64,000 nucleotides of DNA from CAWKMN01 sp963850765 (GCA_963850765.1 CAWKMN010000010.1:372001-436000), one strand, 5' to 3'. Positions 9,253-18,402 are shown, numbered from the stretch's first letter. Translations and numbers: made by a program. The notes: a model not told the origin generated them from the sequence alone.

Positions 9253-11021
9253 TGCACGAACAATGGTCAGACCTGATTCCCTATTATGTCAACCGGACGC
9301 TGCCGGACGGCGAACGTGCCGCCTTTGAGCGCCATCTGGCGAACTGCGCCGACTGCCGCCGCGCCGTCGATGATTGGAACCTCGTGGCCGGGACCGTCTA
9401 TCAGGAGGTTGATCACTGGGCGCAGCAGACCCCGGCCCTGTCCGCGCAGGTACGCGCCCGCCTGGGGCCGCCGCCCTCGTCGAACGGCCACGGGCATTAC
9501 ACGCCCGTGTTTTCGCCGGACGAAACTCGTTCGGTTTATGCGATGCGCCGGCCCAGCCGCCGCTACCGGCTGCCGCTCACGATGGTGGCCGCCGCGGTGA
9601 TGATCGTGGCGGTGGGTGTAATCGTGATCATGATCGCCGGGCGGGGCGATGAGTCTCCCACGCCGCTGAGCGAACTCAACGGAACCGAGACGCAGATCCA
9701 CACACCGGCTTCAACTCTGGGCGCGGTCACGGCGACACCGCTGCCCACCCAGGCGCGAACCACCACCCCGGCCGAAGTCGCGGATCTGGGCATCCTGCCG
9801 CCGCTCAAGACGCCGACCCCCAAACCCACCCTGACCGCCACTCTCCGGCAGCCGACTCAGACGCCGCGCCCGCCTGCCACCCTGACGCCGACGCTGTACT
9901 GGCCGGTGACGCCCACCGCCGCTTACCAGTATGGGATCGGCAGCGGCTTTATCATGGTCACGACCGTGCAGATCGGGGACATTCCGGCCGGTACGCCCGT
10001 GCGCATCAGCCATGCGTGGTACGACGGCACGACGTGGATCTACGCGATCGTCACCGAGGACGATCAGACCACGTATGCCGAAGCGCGCGAATTGCAGTTG
10101 GCGTTTGCGCCGGACGTGACGCCGGGGCCGATCCCGCCCGCCGCCTATCAGGGCGCGATCGGCATGGGCTATCTGATGGTCACGACGGCGCAGGTGGGCA
10201 GCATCCCGGCAGGCACGCGCGTGCGCATCAGCCACGCGTGGCATAACGGCTATCGCTGGCTCTATGCGATCCAGGCGTATGGCGGGGAAGATTTCTTTGA
10301 TGCCGAAGAGTGGCAGATCGCCTACGCGCCGGATGTGACGCCGGGACCTACGCCAACCGCCATGTATCAGAATCAGATCTGGGCGGGCTACGTGCTGCTG
10401 ACGACCGAACGGGTGGGCACCATCCCGCCGGGTACGCGCGTACAGATCACCGCCGGGCAGTTTGACGGTTTTGGCTGGATCTATGATGTCGAAGCCGAGG
10501 ATGGCACAACTGCCCAGGCGCGCACGGCGCAGCTTACCCTCGATCCGAATCCCGCACCATCGAACACGCCGCCTCCAACCCCGACGCCATCCCCAACCGC
10601 GACGGCTGCCTGCCCGTATTCGAACACTCTGACGGACGGCTGCCCCACCACCCAGAAGAACGTGCTGGCTGCGTTCCAGGCGTTCGAGAATGGCTATATG
10701 CTCTGGCGCGATGATACGGACGTCATTTATGTGCTCTACAACCAGGACGGCGAATTCGAGTGGTACACGGATACCTGGACGGACGGCGAGCCGGTCAACA
10801 TCGGCGAGACGCCGCCCCCCGGCCGGACCGCTCCGACGCGCGGCTTTGCCAAGCTGTGGGTCAACGAGCCGGGCATGCGTGAGTCGTTGGGCTGGGCGCT
10901 CAGCACGGAGACAGGTTATACCGCCTTGTGGGAAACCTATGCCGGCGGCGATACCTACGTTCGCCTGCCGGATGGCCGCGCGCTGCGCCTGAATGAGACG
11001 GTTGGCTGGGCGTTCGAGTAG
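9252..11021 (+). CDS. Membrane anti-sigma factor with three extracytoplasmic beta repeats
   Basis: A 589-residue protein. The N-terminus has the zinc anti-sigma motif FERHLANCADCRRAVDDW (H-x3-C-x2-C, residues about 26-43). One membrane helix lies at about 107-127 (PLTMVAAAVMIVAVGVIVIM), followed by a Thr/Pro-rich stalk. Outside the membrane are three near-identical modules at about 225-290, 297-360 and 373-430, each with a YxxxIGxGxxMVTT start, a VGxIPAGTxVRIxxAW core, and an APDVTPGPxP linker. A second Thr/Pro stalk leads to a C-terminal domain with Trp-rich repeats (LGWALSTETGY and VGWAFE). The layout suggests a surface sensor that binds something outside the cell and releases the sigma factor. 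The ligand is unknown. Confidence 0.85.
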   Translation: MHEQWSDLIPYYVNRTLPDGERAAFERHLANCADCRRAVDDWNLVAGTVYQEVDHWAQQTPALSAQVRARLGPPPSSNGHGHYTPVFSPDETRSVYAMRRPSRRYRLPLTMVAAAVMIVAVGVIVIMIAGRGDESPTPLSELNGTETQIHTPASTLGAVTATPLPTQARTTTPAEVADLGILPPLKTPTPKPTLTATLRQPTQTPRPPATLTPTLYWPVTPTAAYQYGIGSGFIMVTTVQIGDIPAGTPVRISHAWYDGTTWIYAIVTEDDQTTYAEARELQLAFAPDVTPGPIPPAAYQGAIGMGYLMVTTAQVGSIPAGTRVRISHAWHNGYRWLYAIQAYGGEDFFDAEEWQIAYAPDVTPGPTPTAMYQNQIWAGYVLLTTERVGTIPPGTRVQITAGQFDGFGWIYDVEAEDGTTAQARTAQLTLDPNPAPSNTPPPTPTPSPTATAACPYSNTLTDGCPTTQKNVLAAFQAFENGYMLWRDDTDVIYVLYNQDGEFEWYTDTWTDGEPVNIGETPPPGRTAPTRGFAKLWVNEPGMRESLGWALSTETGYTALWETYAGGDTYVRLPDGRALRLNETVGWAFE

Positions 11022-11076
11022 CATCGCCCGGCGCTGCAATGCACCGGCGCTGCAAGCAGCGGGCTACTGATCGGAA

Positions 11077-11160
11077 GGGCCGTGAACGGCCCTGGTGGCG
11101 TGGGTCAGCGTCCTTTAGGGCGCTTCCGATAGTTAGCCGGGTCGTTGCACGGCCCGGCGA
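11077..11160. repeat. Hairpin plus family D repeat, copy 1
   Basis: A perfect GGGCCGT-GA-ACGGCCC hairpin (11077-11092), with no T run, is followed by a 55-bp family D unit (11106-11160). Family D has two hairpins: GCGTCCTTTAGGGCGC and GCCGGG...CCCGGC. A near-identical copy is at 28164-28218. A decayed family A fragment (GGAGAGGGGATTTAGG) follows at about 11163-11193, up to and into the 3' end of the kinase gene. Confidence 0.7.
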
Positions 11161-11180
11161 GGCCTGGATGGAGAGGGGAT

Positions 11181-12146
11181 TTAGGGCTGAGGCTGATCAG
11201 CCAGCAGCCGCTCGACCTCGGCGCGGGTAGGCAGACCACGCGCACCCGGCTGCGCGATCTTGAGGGCGGCGGCAGCGTTGCCCCAGCGCAGCGCCTCATC
11301 GAGCGCACGCCCGGCGATACGCGCCGCGATGAATCCCCCGTCGAACGCATCCCCCGCGCCGAGCAGATCGACCACCTGGGTAGGGTACGCAGGCACGTCG
11401 AGCGTTCCATCCGGCGATACGGCCAGGACGCCCTGCTGCCCGCGCCGCGCGATCACCAGCCGCTGCCCGCCAGATAACAGCCTCGCCGCCGCTTCAACCG
11501 ACGCGACGCGCGCCACGGGCACGATCTCCTCGTCGGCGCTGCCTATTACGACGCTCGACAGCGCGATCGCCTGTTCGATCGTCTCGCGGATGTGATCGCG
11601 CCAGCCCCACAGTTCCAGCCGCAGATTGAGATCGAGTGACACCGGCACGCCCGCCTCGGACGCGATCTGCATGGCGCGCAGCACAGTTTCGCGCACGGGT
11701 GACGCGCGCAGGCACATGCCGGTCGTATGCAGCCACGCCGCCCCTGCGATCTGGTCCTCGTGCAGGTCTTCCGGGGCGAACTGGGTATCCGCGCCGCGCT
11801 CCGGCGGCCAGACCACGATCAGGCGCTCGCCGTCCGGTTCGATCATGGCGATCACCATCGGCGTGAAGCTGTCGGGGATAATCCGCAGACCGGACAGATC
11901 GATCCCCTCTTCGCGCAGTTCGTCGCGTACCATGCGCCCGTAACCCTCGTCGCCCAATCCCCCGACAAAGGCCGTCTGCACACCGAGCCGGGCCACGGCG
12001 ACCGCCGTATTCGCCGCCGTGCCGCCACCGTACAGCTTAGGGACCGAGACGGCCATATCGGGCTGCTTGCCTTTGGAGCGATCCGGCAGGCGGATCACCA
12101 TATCGACGTTGGCATCACCCACCACGACCACCGGACGATCAGCCAT
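11181..12146 (-). CDS. PfkB-family sugar kinase
   Basis: A 321-residue ribokinase-type protein. It opens with VVVVGDANVDMVIRLP, has the sugar-binding GGGTAANTAVAVARLG (about 40-55) and GGLGDEGYGRMVRDEL, and near the C-terminus the family signature DLLGAGDAFDGGFIAARIA, where the second Asp of GAGDAFD is the catalytic base. It should phosphorylate a sugar or nucleoside with ATP in the cytosol; the substrate cannot be read from sequence. Its start overlaps the end of the upstream TrpF-like gene by 8 nt, so the two are co-translated and may serve one pathway. A family D repeat lies 20 nt past its stop. Confidence 0.88.
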   Translation of the reverse strand: MADRPVVVVGDANVDMVIRLPDRSKGKQPDMAVSVPKLYGGGTAANTAVAVARLGVQTAFVGGLGDEGYGRMVRDELREEGIDLSGLRIIPDSFTPMVIAMIEPDGERLIVVWPPERGADTQFAPEDLHEDQIAGAAWLHTTGMCLRASPVRETVLRAMQIASEAGVPVSLDLNLRLELWGWRDHIRETIEQAIALSSVVIGSADEEIVPVARVASVEAAARLLSGGQRLVIARRGQQGVLAVSPDGTLDVPAYPTQVVDLLGAGDAFDGGFIAARIAGRALDEALRWGNAAAALKIAQPGARGLPTRAEVERLLADQPQP

Positions 12147-12816
12147 CGATCAGCGCTCCCCGCGCCGCCTCGACGAACTGGCGCACGCGATCCAGGGATT
12201 TTCGGAAACCGCCGCCCGGCAGCGGCTCGTTGGTGTGGGTCAGTGAATCCACGCCCCACGGACGCACCGCGCGGATCGCATCGGCCACGTTGTCGGGTGA
12301 CAGGCCGCCGGCCAGGATCACCGGGATTGAAGCCCGCTCGACAATCGCGCGGCTGATCGACCAGTCGTGAGTCCGGCCGGACGCGCCGATCCCCGCGATG
12401 TCGGGGGCCTGCGTGTCGAGGATCAGGTAATCAGACACCGGCGCATAAGCCGCCGCCATCTCGATCGCTTCCGGCCCGGCCACCGAGATCGCCTGCATGA
12501 TGCGCACGCCGGGCAGACGCGCTCGCAGCGCGCGCACCACGCCCGGAGGAACCACGCCCGCCAGCCCGCACAGGTGCAGCACATCCGGCCGCACGGCGTG
12601 GACCATCGTGGCGATCGCGTCCGGGTCCGATTCCACCGAGAGCGCCACCGTCACGGCGCGCTGTCCCACCACCGCACAGATCGCCCGCGCCGTGTCGAAG
12701 TCGATCTCGCCGGGCAGGCCGCGTTGGGCGGGCGTCACGCCGACATGATCCACCCCGGCCTCGATCACCGCCAGGGCTTCTTCCGGCGTCTGCATCGTAT
12801 AAATTTGTATTTTCAT
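12139..12816 (-). CDS. TrpF-like (phosphoribosylanthranilate isomerase fold) protein lacking the catalytic Cys
   Basis: A 225-residue TIM barrel that aligns along its length with TrpF. LILDTQAP carries the catalytic Asp of TrpF, TPAQRGLPGE keeps the Arg, and VILAGGLSPDNVADAIR is the usual phosphate-binding loop. The first strand reads MKIQIYTMQTPEEA where TrpF has KICGIT, so the catalytic Cys is gone. The second phosphate loop SSGVE is replaced by LTHTNE. No other trp gene is present, and it is coupled to a PfkB kinase. I infer a related isomerase or aldolase-like step on a phosphorylated sugar rather than tryptophan synthesis. The fold is fairly sure, the reaction unknown. Confidence 0.75.
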   Translation of the reverse strand: MKIQIYTMQTPEEALAVIEAGVDHVGVTPAQRGLPGEIDFDTARAICAVVGQRAVTVALSVESDPDAIATMVHAVRPDVLHLCGLAGVVPPGVVRALRARLPGVRIMQAISVAGPEAIEMAAAYAPVSDYLILDTQAPDIAGIGASGRTHDWSISRAIVERASIPVILAGGLSPDNVADAIRAVRPWGVDSLTHTNEPLPGGGFRKSLDRVRQFVEAARGALIDG

Positions 12817-12850
12817 GGGTCATGTTCCAAGTGATGAGGTAACAACTTTC

Positions 12851-12953
12851 TGTAGGGGCGATCCGGTGAGTTGCCCTGGGCGGGTTTGTTAACCCGCCCC
12901 TACAATGCGCTAGCCATCACCCACCGACCGATGTCGGATGGGGGTGAGGCCCC
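12851..12953. repeat. Family B palindrome followed by a family A fragment
   Basis: TGTAGGGGCG (12851) to CGCCCCTACA (12904) is a family B unit with GGGCGGGTTTGTTAACCCGCCC inside as two partly separate palindromes. A half copy of family A (ATGGGGGTGAGGC) ends at about 12950. It fills the gap after the DUF3592 gene stop. Confidence 0.6.
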
Positions 12954-12976
12954 AACGTCTCAGCCGTTCGTTTCTT

Positions 12977-13816
12977 TCAAAGCAGCCGGTAACGCCGGTC
13001 GCTGAGGTACAGCACCGCCACCGGATCGCCGGGCGCGGGCCGCGGGCAGCAGCGCAGTTCGTCGGCACGGCGGTGCGCCTGTTCGATGATTGCGCGGCCG
13101 GACGGCGTGACCACCCGGTAGCGCAGATCGACATGAAAACGGCCGTCCGTATCGGTGCGCGCGCCAAAATGGACCACTTCGCCATGCAGCACGCGTCCCC
13201 GCCGCACCAGCACATCATGGCGCTGCCGCCGCACGAAGATGACGACCAACCTGATCAGCACCGCCACAGCGGCAACGGCTGTCAGCACTGCGGCGACCGT
13301 CCGCGACCGAAACTCGGCGGGGTCATCGTCCAGCGCGGAGCGATCCGGGTTTTCCGGCAGGTAACGCACTTTGACAGGCGCAGCTTCGTCCAGCCGGTCA
13401 TAGGTCTCGCGGGTCACACGCTGTTCGCGGGCATAGTAGCGCCCGGTTTCGCTGATCTGGAAGCTGTACGTCACGTAGTAGGTGCGCGAGCCTTCGCGAT
13501 CTTCTGTGGTGCGGCGCGATTCGACCCGCGCCTCTACGATCTGCCCGTGTTGATCCAGCTCGCTGGTGTGCTGCCAGTCGGGTAACGTGACGAACAGAAA
13601 GAGACTGGCAAACAGTGTGAACAGCAGCAGCAGCCCGATCAGCCAGGCCGTGCGGGGATACCCGGCCAGCCGCTTCGTTTCACCAACGAGAAAAGCCCTG
13701 TTCTGAGGGAAGAGCAGAAACGCATCAGATACGAACTTGTCATCGACGCCGGGCGGCAGCTTGGTTACGGTCTGTTCGGAAAGCCGGTCGAGAATCTCAA
13801 CAGAAAGAATACCCAT
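12977..13816 (-). CDS. DUF3592-type membrane protein
   Basis: A 279-residue protein with two membrane helices (WLIGLLLLFTLFASLFLFV at about 58-77, and AAVLTAVAAVAVLIRLVVIF at about 176-196). Between them is a beta domain of DUF3592 type (VEARVESRRTTEDREG, then YYVTYSFQI, then VKVRYLPENPDRSAL). A second, similar module follows the last helix (GEVVHFGARTDTDG, then DLRYRVVTPSGRAII, then VAVLYLSDRRYRLL). The paired modules suggest an internal duplication. No enzymatic motif is visible and the function is unknown. It has the same orientation as the PLD gene upstream but is separated by a hairpin, so it is probably a separate transcript. Confidence 0.7.
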   Translation of the reverse strand: MGILSVEILDRLSEQTVTKLPPGVDDKFVSDAFLLFPQNRAFLVGETKRLAGYPRTAWLIGLLLLFTLFASLFLFVTLPDWQHTSELDQHGQIVEARVESRRTTEDREGSRTYYVTYSFQISETGRYYAREQRVTRETYDRLDEAAPVKVRYLPENPDRSALDDDPAEFRSRTVAAVLTAVAAVAVLIRLVVIFVRRQRHDVLVRRGRVLHGEVVHFGARTDTDGRFHVDLRYRVVTPSGRAIIEQAHRRADELRCCPRPAPGDPVAVLYLSDRRYRLL

Positions 13817-13937
13817 CGTTCGCCCTCTTAACCAGAGTCACTGTTTCCAGTCTGGCGGGCACAGATTGACGCGGCGCTATTCCAAATGTGCCCAGTTCGT
13901 TTTGAAGAAAAGGTCAATCCCGTGAAACAGGATTCGC

Positions 13938-13963
13938 AGGGGCAGAACGCGCGCTCTGCCCCT
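13938..13963. terminator. Perfect hairpin after the PLD gene
   Basis: AGGGGCAGA and TCTGCCCCT form a 9-bp perfect stem with an 8-nt loop, 12 nt past the PLD stop. No T run follows on the minus strand, so it may be an mRNA 3' stabiliser or factor-assisted stop rather than a classical intrinsic terminator. Confidence 0.4.
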
Positions 13964-13975
13964 CTCCAATCCTCC

Positions 13976-15178
13976 CTAACACTGGAACGTGCCGGCCGGG
14001 ATCGGCTCGGACCACTCGTTCCAGAGAAAGTTGAATTCTTCCAGATAGACCTGCGCCAGCGCCGGGTTATGGATAATCAGCAGGTTTTCGTCGTTGTTAT
14101 CCATGGCACCGCCCGAGAAATTGAAAGACCCGGTCACGACAATTGACTCGTCGATAATAAACACCTTATGATGCAGGAATTCGGGGTTCGTATCCTGCCG
14201 CACATCCAGCCCGGCGCAGACCATGGGCGAGACAAAACGGCGGCTGGTCGCCTCGACAATGCCGGCAACGTCAATCTGCCCGGCGGCCGCCTCGTCGATC
14301 AGCAGGGTCATGATGCTGCGATCGGTGCCGCTCTCGCGCCAGCGCAGACTGTCGGTGAAGTTAAATGCCATGAACCGAACCGAGTGCGCCTGCCGGAACA
14401 ACTGCGCCAGACGCGCCGGCACATCCCCTTCGGACTCGAAGAAGGTCTCGATCTGGGTGCCGTCAATAGTGATCACCGGGTTCGGCACGGTGTTGGGCGA
14501 AGACTTGCCAAACTGTTTATTGAACAGTTCTTCAAACTCGCTGGCGTAGTTTTGGGCGAGCTGGCTCGATCGGATCAGAATGGCGTTGTTGTTCTGCCAG
14601 TAGATCCCGCTCTCGGTGAGGTTGGTCGAGCCGGTCCAGACGTAGGTTTGATCGACCACGATAAACTTGTCGTGCATTTCGCCGCCGCGCGTACCATCCG
14701 ACACGATCGGGATCCCGGCCATATCGAGGTCCACGATCGTCGAATCGGGGTCTTCTTCGCCGGCGTCGCCGTCCGTCACCACGCGGACCTGCACGCTGCG
14801 CTGGTGGGCGCGGATCAGCGCGTCGGTGATGGGGCGTGAGTTCAGTTCGTACAGGGCTGCGTCGATGCGTGTGGTCGCCTCGTCAAGCAGCTTCACCAGC
14901 GCTGCCTCCAACGGTGATCCCTGAAAATTGTCATCCTGGATCGGTTCGGTGAAATAGACCTGGAACCAGCCGCCGTCATAGCCCCCGGGGATCGACACCA
15001 GTTCCCCAACCGGCACATTAGGATTGTCGTCTACAGGGGGATTTTCTGGCTTGTCCTCTTCCAGCGGCGTATCGACGCCGACAAGCTGGGCGATCAATAC
15101 GATCAGGATCAACGTCACACCCGAAATCGCCGTTACGATGGCACGCTGAAGGTTGCTGGGACCGCTCTTGTTACTCAT
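13976..15178 (-). CDS. Membrane-anchored phospholipase D-superfamily protein
   Basis: A 400-residue protein with an N-terminal anchor (GVTLILIVLIAQLVGV at about 20-35) and two HKD motifs: MHDKFIVVDQTYVWTGSTN (about 165-185) and LHHKVFIIDESIVVTGSFN (about 350-370). The two halves form the usual pseudo-dimeric active site around two His residues. The length and the HxK-x4-D spacing fit the PLD/nuclease family (Nuc, cardiolipin synthase-like). The anchor puts the catalytic part outside the membrane. Whether it cuts lipids or nucleic acid cannot be told. Its ATG overlaps the stop of the upstream gene (15171), so the two are coupled. Confidence 0.85.
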   Translation of the reverse strand: MSNKSGPSNLQRAIVTAISGVTLILIVLIAQLVGVDTPLEEDKPENPPVDDNPNVPVGELVSIPGGYDGGWFQVYFTEPIQDDNFQGSPLEAALVKLLDEATTRIDAALYELNSRPITDALIRAHQRSVQVRVVTDGDAGEEDPDSTIVDLDMAGIPIVSDGTRGGEMHDKFIVVDQTYVWTGSTNLTESGIYWQNNNAILIRSSQLAQNYASEFEELFNKQFGKSSPNTVPNPVITIDGTQIETFFESEGDVPARLAQLFRQAHSVRFMAFNFTDSLRWRESGTDRSIMTLLIDEAAAGQIDVAGIVEATSRRFVSPMVCAGLDVRQDTNPEFLHHKVFIIDESIVVTGSFNFSGGAMDNNDENLLIIHNPALAQVYLEEFNFLWNEWSEPIPAGTFQC

Positions 15179-15981
15179 TTTCTTCTCCTGTTTCGGGTGA
15201 TGGTTCGTCGTCTTCGCGTGACTTTCTGCCGGGCAGCAGGCTGCCCAGGATCTTATCGGTCAGATTGCTGAGCGGTTTGGAGGGCGGTTTGGGGGGTTCG
15301 TCAGTGGCTCCTTCCGGCACATTGGCCGACCGGCCGGGCAGCGTTGGCGGCGTTGGCGAATTCGGGGGCGGACGGTTCCGGCCGGGTTGGCTGCCCTGCT
15401 GGCCCTGGATGCGACCCTCCAACCACGGGATGCCCGGACGCGGGCTGCCTTGGTTGGGACGGCTGCCCGGTCTGCCCCGGCTGCGGCGCGCCGACCACCG
15501 GATGCCCTGCGGCCGGCTGTCCCGATTCGGGCGTCGCGGGCGTGCCCATCTCCGGCGGGCTGAGCCGTGCAATCAGGTTCTGGATCAGTGCGTCATTCGT
15601 GCGCTGGATCTCATAATCCAGCCACCCGGCGATCTGCTCGCTGGAGATGACTGGCGCTTGCTCGCCCAACAGATCCTGGCTGAACTTGTTGACCTGCTGG
15701 AAGGTCTGCACCAGCCAGGCCGCGTCCTTGCGAGTGCGATATGTCACCAGCCAGTTCATGCGTGTCATGAGGCGCGTGAGCGTATAGCCCACCTCCCCGA
15801 TCTGCTCTTCGGTCATTTGAGACGTTTGCGGGTTGCCCGCGAGACGCGCCGCCAGCGCCTTTGCATAGTCGATACCCCAGTCGAGCAGGGTCATCGCTTC
15901 GGCGTCGGTCAATCCCTCGCGCACCTTTTCGTTACTGGCGAACGTCTCCTGCAGGCGTTTTGAAATATCCTCAGCCAGCAT
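15171..15981 (-). CDS. Uncharacterised helical protein with Pro/Gly-rich tail (frame break within 15360-15480)
   Basis: I choose ATG 15981, with GGAGAAAGG upstream; ATG 16011 is in frame but has no ribosome site. Residues 1 to about 140 are helical (MLAEDISKRLQETFASNEKV, then WGIDYAKALAARLAG, then TRMNWLVTYRTRKDAAWLV). A Pro/Gly/Gln tail with two near repeats of GHPVVG follows. The frame open from the start runs to 15301, but the next frame carries a sensible tail (LSNLTDKILGSLLPGRKS) whose stop at 15171 overlaps the ATG of the PLD gene. A one-base error, perhaps in the five-base run at 15364-15368, would join them. I do not recognise the family. Coupling suggests it works with the PLD protein. 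Confidence 0.55.
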
Positions 15982-16069
15982 CCCTCTCAGCCTTTCTCCT
16001 GGGTTAGTCATCCCGGAGTCATTGTAGTTGATTAGAGAGCAAAAGGAAAATCCGGGAAAAGAAGAATGA

Positions 16070-16204
16070 ACCCCAGAGAGCACAGAGGACACAGAGATTG
16101 AAGATGTAAAGAGAGAAAAGCAGAGTTCAAAACAGGATGAAACGCCGTTTCTTCTTTTTCCACCTTAGTTTTTCTCTGTGATCTCCGTGTCCTCTGTGGT
16201 GAAA
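16070..16204. repeat. Family E repeats in inverted pair
   Basis: CACAGAGGACACAGAGA at about 16081-16098 and TCTCTGTGATCTCCGTGTCC at about 16173-16193 face each other across an A-rich spacer, between the dehydratase stop and the upstream start of the next gene. The second tract ends 18 nt before the stop at 16221. Similar tracts follow the stops at 34206, 53142 and 63068. Confidence 0.6.
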
Positions 16205-16220
16205 TTTGTTTTTCTCAGCG

Positions 16221-17164
16221 TTAGCTGTTCAGAATCAGGGTCATGGTCGCCGCGTCGATATTGCCGCCGCTGAGGATCACGCCCACGCGCCCGCTGACCG
16301 GCACCGCGCCGCTGAGCAGCGCCGCCACGCCAAGCGCCCCGGACGGCTCCACCACGATCTTGAGGCGGTAGAACAGGAAGCGCACCGCCTCGATAATCGC
16401 CGCCTCGCTGACCGTACGCATATCGTCCACGTAGTCGAGCACCAGCGGGAAGGTCATCACGCCCAGCGACGGCGTGCGCGTGCCGTCCGCGATGGTGGGC
16501 GGATTGTGGACGGTGTGCAGCGTGCGGGTGCGGAAGGACCGAGTCGCGTCGTCCGCGAGTTCCGGCTCGATACCGATCACGCGGCAGGCGGGGCACATCC
16601 CCTTCGTGGCGATAGCCGATCCGCTCAGCAGGCCGCCGCCACCACACGGCACCAGCAGCGTATCCAGGCAGCCGTGATCCTGCATCAGTTCCAGCGCGGC
16701 TGTGCCCTGCCCCGCGATGATCTCCACGTGGTCATAGGGCGGAATCATCGTATAGCCGTGCTCGGCAGCGACTGCTTCCGCGATCTGCTTGCGATCCCCG
16801 GTAGCGGGATCGTAGGGGATGACGTGCGCCCCGTAGCCCTCCGTCGCGGCGCGCTTGGTGGCGGGGGCGTTCTCCGGCATGACGATATACGCCGGGCAGC
16901 CGAGTATCCGGCAGACGAGCGCGACCGCCTGCGCGTGATTGCCGGAGGAATAAGTCAGCACGCCGCGCGCCCGCTCCGCCGCCGATAGCTGGCTGATGGC
17001 GTTATACGCCCCGCGAAATTTAAACGCCCCGACGCGCTGGAAGTTCTCGCACTTCAGGAACACGTCCGCCCCGGCAGTTCGTTCAGCGTGCGCGAGGTCA
17101 AGACCGGCGTGCGATGGGCGATTCCTTCGATCCGCTTCTGTGCGGCTAATACTTTGTCGAACAT
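16221..17164 (-). CDS. Threonine/serine dehydratase-like PLP enzyme (frame break near 17070)
   Basis: From ATG 17164 the first frame reads MFDKVLAAQKRIEGIAHRTP, the normal N-terminus of IlvA-type threonine dehydratases, and then breaks. The main frame continues with VFLKCENFQRVGAFKFRGAY, whose AFKFRGA Lys forms the PLP Schiff base, then SSGNHAQAVAL, and VPCGGGGLLSG, the PLP phosphate loop. The frames rejoin as NEL-x-GADVF if one base is added to the four-base run at 17069-17072. The protein would be about 314 residues, the size of the short, non-regulated catabolic form without an ACT domain. It should deaminate L-threonine or L-serine; serine racemase is a possible alternative. It is transcribed away from the aminopeptidase gene. 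Confidence 0.82.
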
Positions 17165-17191
17165 CGTGAGCACTTGTCGCTTTCTGTGAAA

Positions 17192-17280
17192 TAGTTTTGA
17201 GTCATGAGTTTTGAGTTTTGAGGGAGCAGCTTGACGGATTTGCTTGACTTATGACTTAAGACTCAAAACTCATAACCTGC
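17192..17280. repeat. Family C heptamer tracts in inverted pair
   Basis: A tract with 7-nt period (GTTTTGA GTCATGA GTTTTGA) at 17194-17222 faces an inverted tract at about 17247-17277 across a spacer of about 25 nt, so the region can form a long imperfect hairpin. It lies in the divergent gap between the dehydratase and aminopeptidase genes. A -10-like TATACT at 17358-17363 follows on the plus strand. Confidence 0.6.
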
Positions 17281-17401
17281 CATTCGTTATACCGAAACGG
17301 CGGCGCGGGGGCCAGTTTTGGCGCGGCACGGATTTCTCCCCCCGGCGCGGGGTGCGGTATACTCTGCGCAGCGCCAGATACAGCGAAGGAAGGTTTTACG
17401 G

Positions 17402-18391
17402 ATGGGTTATCCCCGTTGGGTGGAAAACATTGTCGATGTGTGCATGGCGATCCAGCCCGGCGAAAAAGTGCTGCTGATCACCGACGAGCCGATGGACATC
17501 ATGCGCAAGCTGCTCGTGGAGCGCATCGCGCAGATCGGTGTGAGCGAATTGTGGTCCTACACGCTGCCGGACGCGATCCGCCCGCTGCCGCATTACCCGG
17601 CCGCGCTCTATGATCTGGCCGGCGCGGTGGACGTCGTCCTGATCTTCGAGCACCGCCGCAATCCCGAAATCGAAACGCCGCGCGCGCTGGAAATGGTCGA
17701 GGCGGTGGAGCGGGGCAAGGCGCGCTTTGCGTCCGGCCCGATGATCAACCTGAGCATTCTCGAGCACGAACTCAGCGCCGACTACCACGAGATCGCCGCG
17801 CTGACGAACCGCCTGTGGGACGCGCTGCAAGGGCGCTCGAAGGTGCATATTACCACGGCGCTGGGCACCGACCTGACGATGGACATCACCGGGCGTGAGG
17901 TCAAACGCGATACCGGCCTGTTCCACAACCCACGGGACGATGGCAATCTGCCGGCGGGCGAGTGTTACGTCGCGCCGATTGAGGATCGCACCAACGGCGT
18001 ATTCGTGGTCGATAAGTCCTATCCCAACATACTCATTCAGGAGCCAATCCGCCTGACGGTGGAGCGGGGCCGCGTGGTCAAGATCGAGGGCGGGCGCGAG
18101 GCGGAGCAGCTATCCGCCATTATCCGCGACAACGAGCACAAGCCCTATGGTGAGGGCTGCCGTGTGGTGTGCGAACTGGGCATCGGCACCAATCCCAACG
18201 CGCGCTTGCAGGGCAATGTCCTGACGGATGAGAAAGTGATGGGCACGGTGCATATCGCTATCGGGCATAACGCGCTGGCAAGCTACGGCGGGCAGAACCG
18301 CGCGCCGATCCATCTGGACGGCGTGATCGGCGACCCCACCCTAATCGTGGACGGCGAGACGCTGATTCAGGATGGAATTTACCGGGTATAG
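17402..18391 (+). CDS. Aminopeptidase T-like (M29-related) metallopeptidase
   Basis: A 329-residue protein with the C-terminal metal-binding features of thermophilic M29-type leucyl aminopeptidases: LPAGECYVAPIED, GIGTNPNARL, then GTVHIAIGHNALA and NRAPIHLDGVI, which supply Glu, His and Asp ligands. The N-terminal half is the expected Rossmann-like domain (EKVLLITDEPMDIMRKLL). Members remove N-terminal amino acids in the cytosol. ATG 17402 is chosen over the upstream in-frame start because GAAGGAAGG lies just ahead and the extra upstream residues look non-coding. The epimerase gene follows 11 nt after its stop. Confidence 0.82.
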   Translation: MGYPRWVENIVDVCMAIQPGEKVLLITDEPMDIMRKLLVERIAQIGVSELWSYTLPDAIRPLPHYPAALYDLAGAVDVVLIFEHRRNPEIETPRALEMVEAVERGKARFASGPMINLSILEHELSADYHEIAALTNRLWDALQGRSKVHITTALGTDLTMDITGREVKRDTGLFHNPRDDGNLPAGECYVAPIEDRTNGVFVVDKSYPNILIQEPIRLTVERGRVVKIEGGREAEQLSAIIRDNEHKPYGEGCRVVCELGIGTNPNARLQGNVLTDEKVMGTVHIAIGHNALASYGGQNRAPIHLDGVIGDPTLIVDGETLIQDGIYRV

Positions 18392-18402
18392 GGAAAGATA
18401 AA

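Noticed and set aside
12139..12816. Genuine trpF of tryptophan biosynthesis
   Set aside because: Catalytic Cys and the second phosphate loop are missing, and no other trp gene is near.
17192..17280. Direct short repeats as a possible CRISPR array
   Set aside because: Units are 7 nt with no unique spacers and no cas genes, so this is a heptamer tract.
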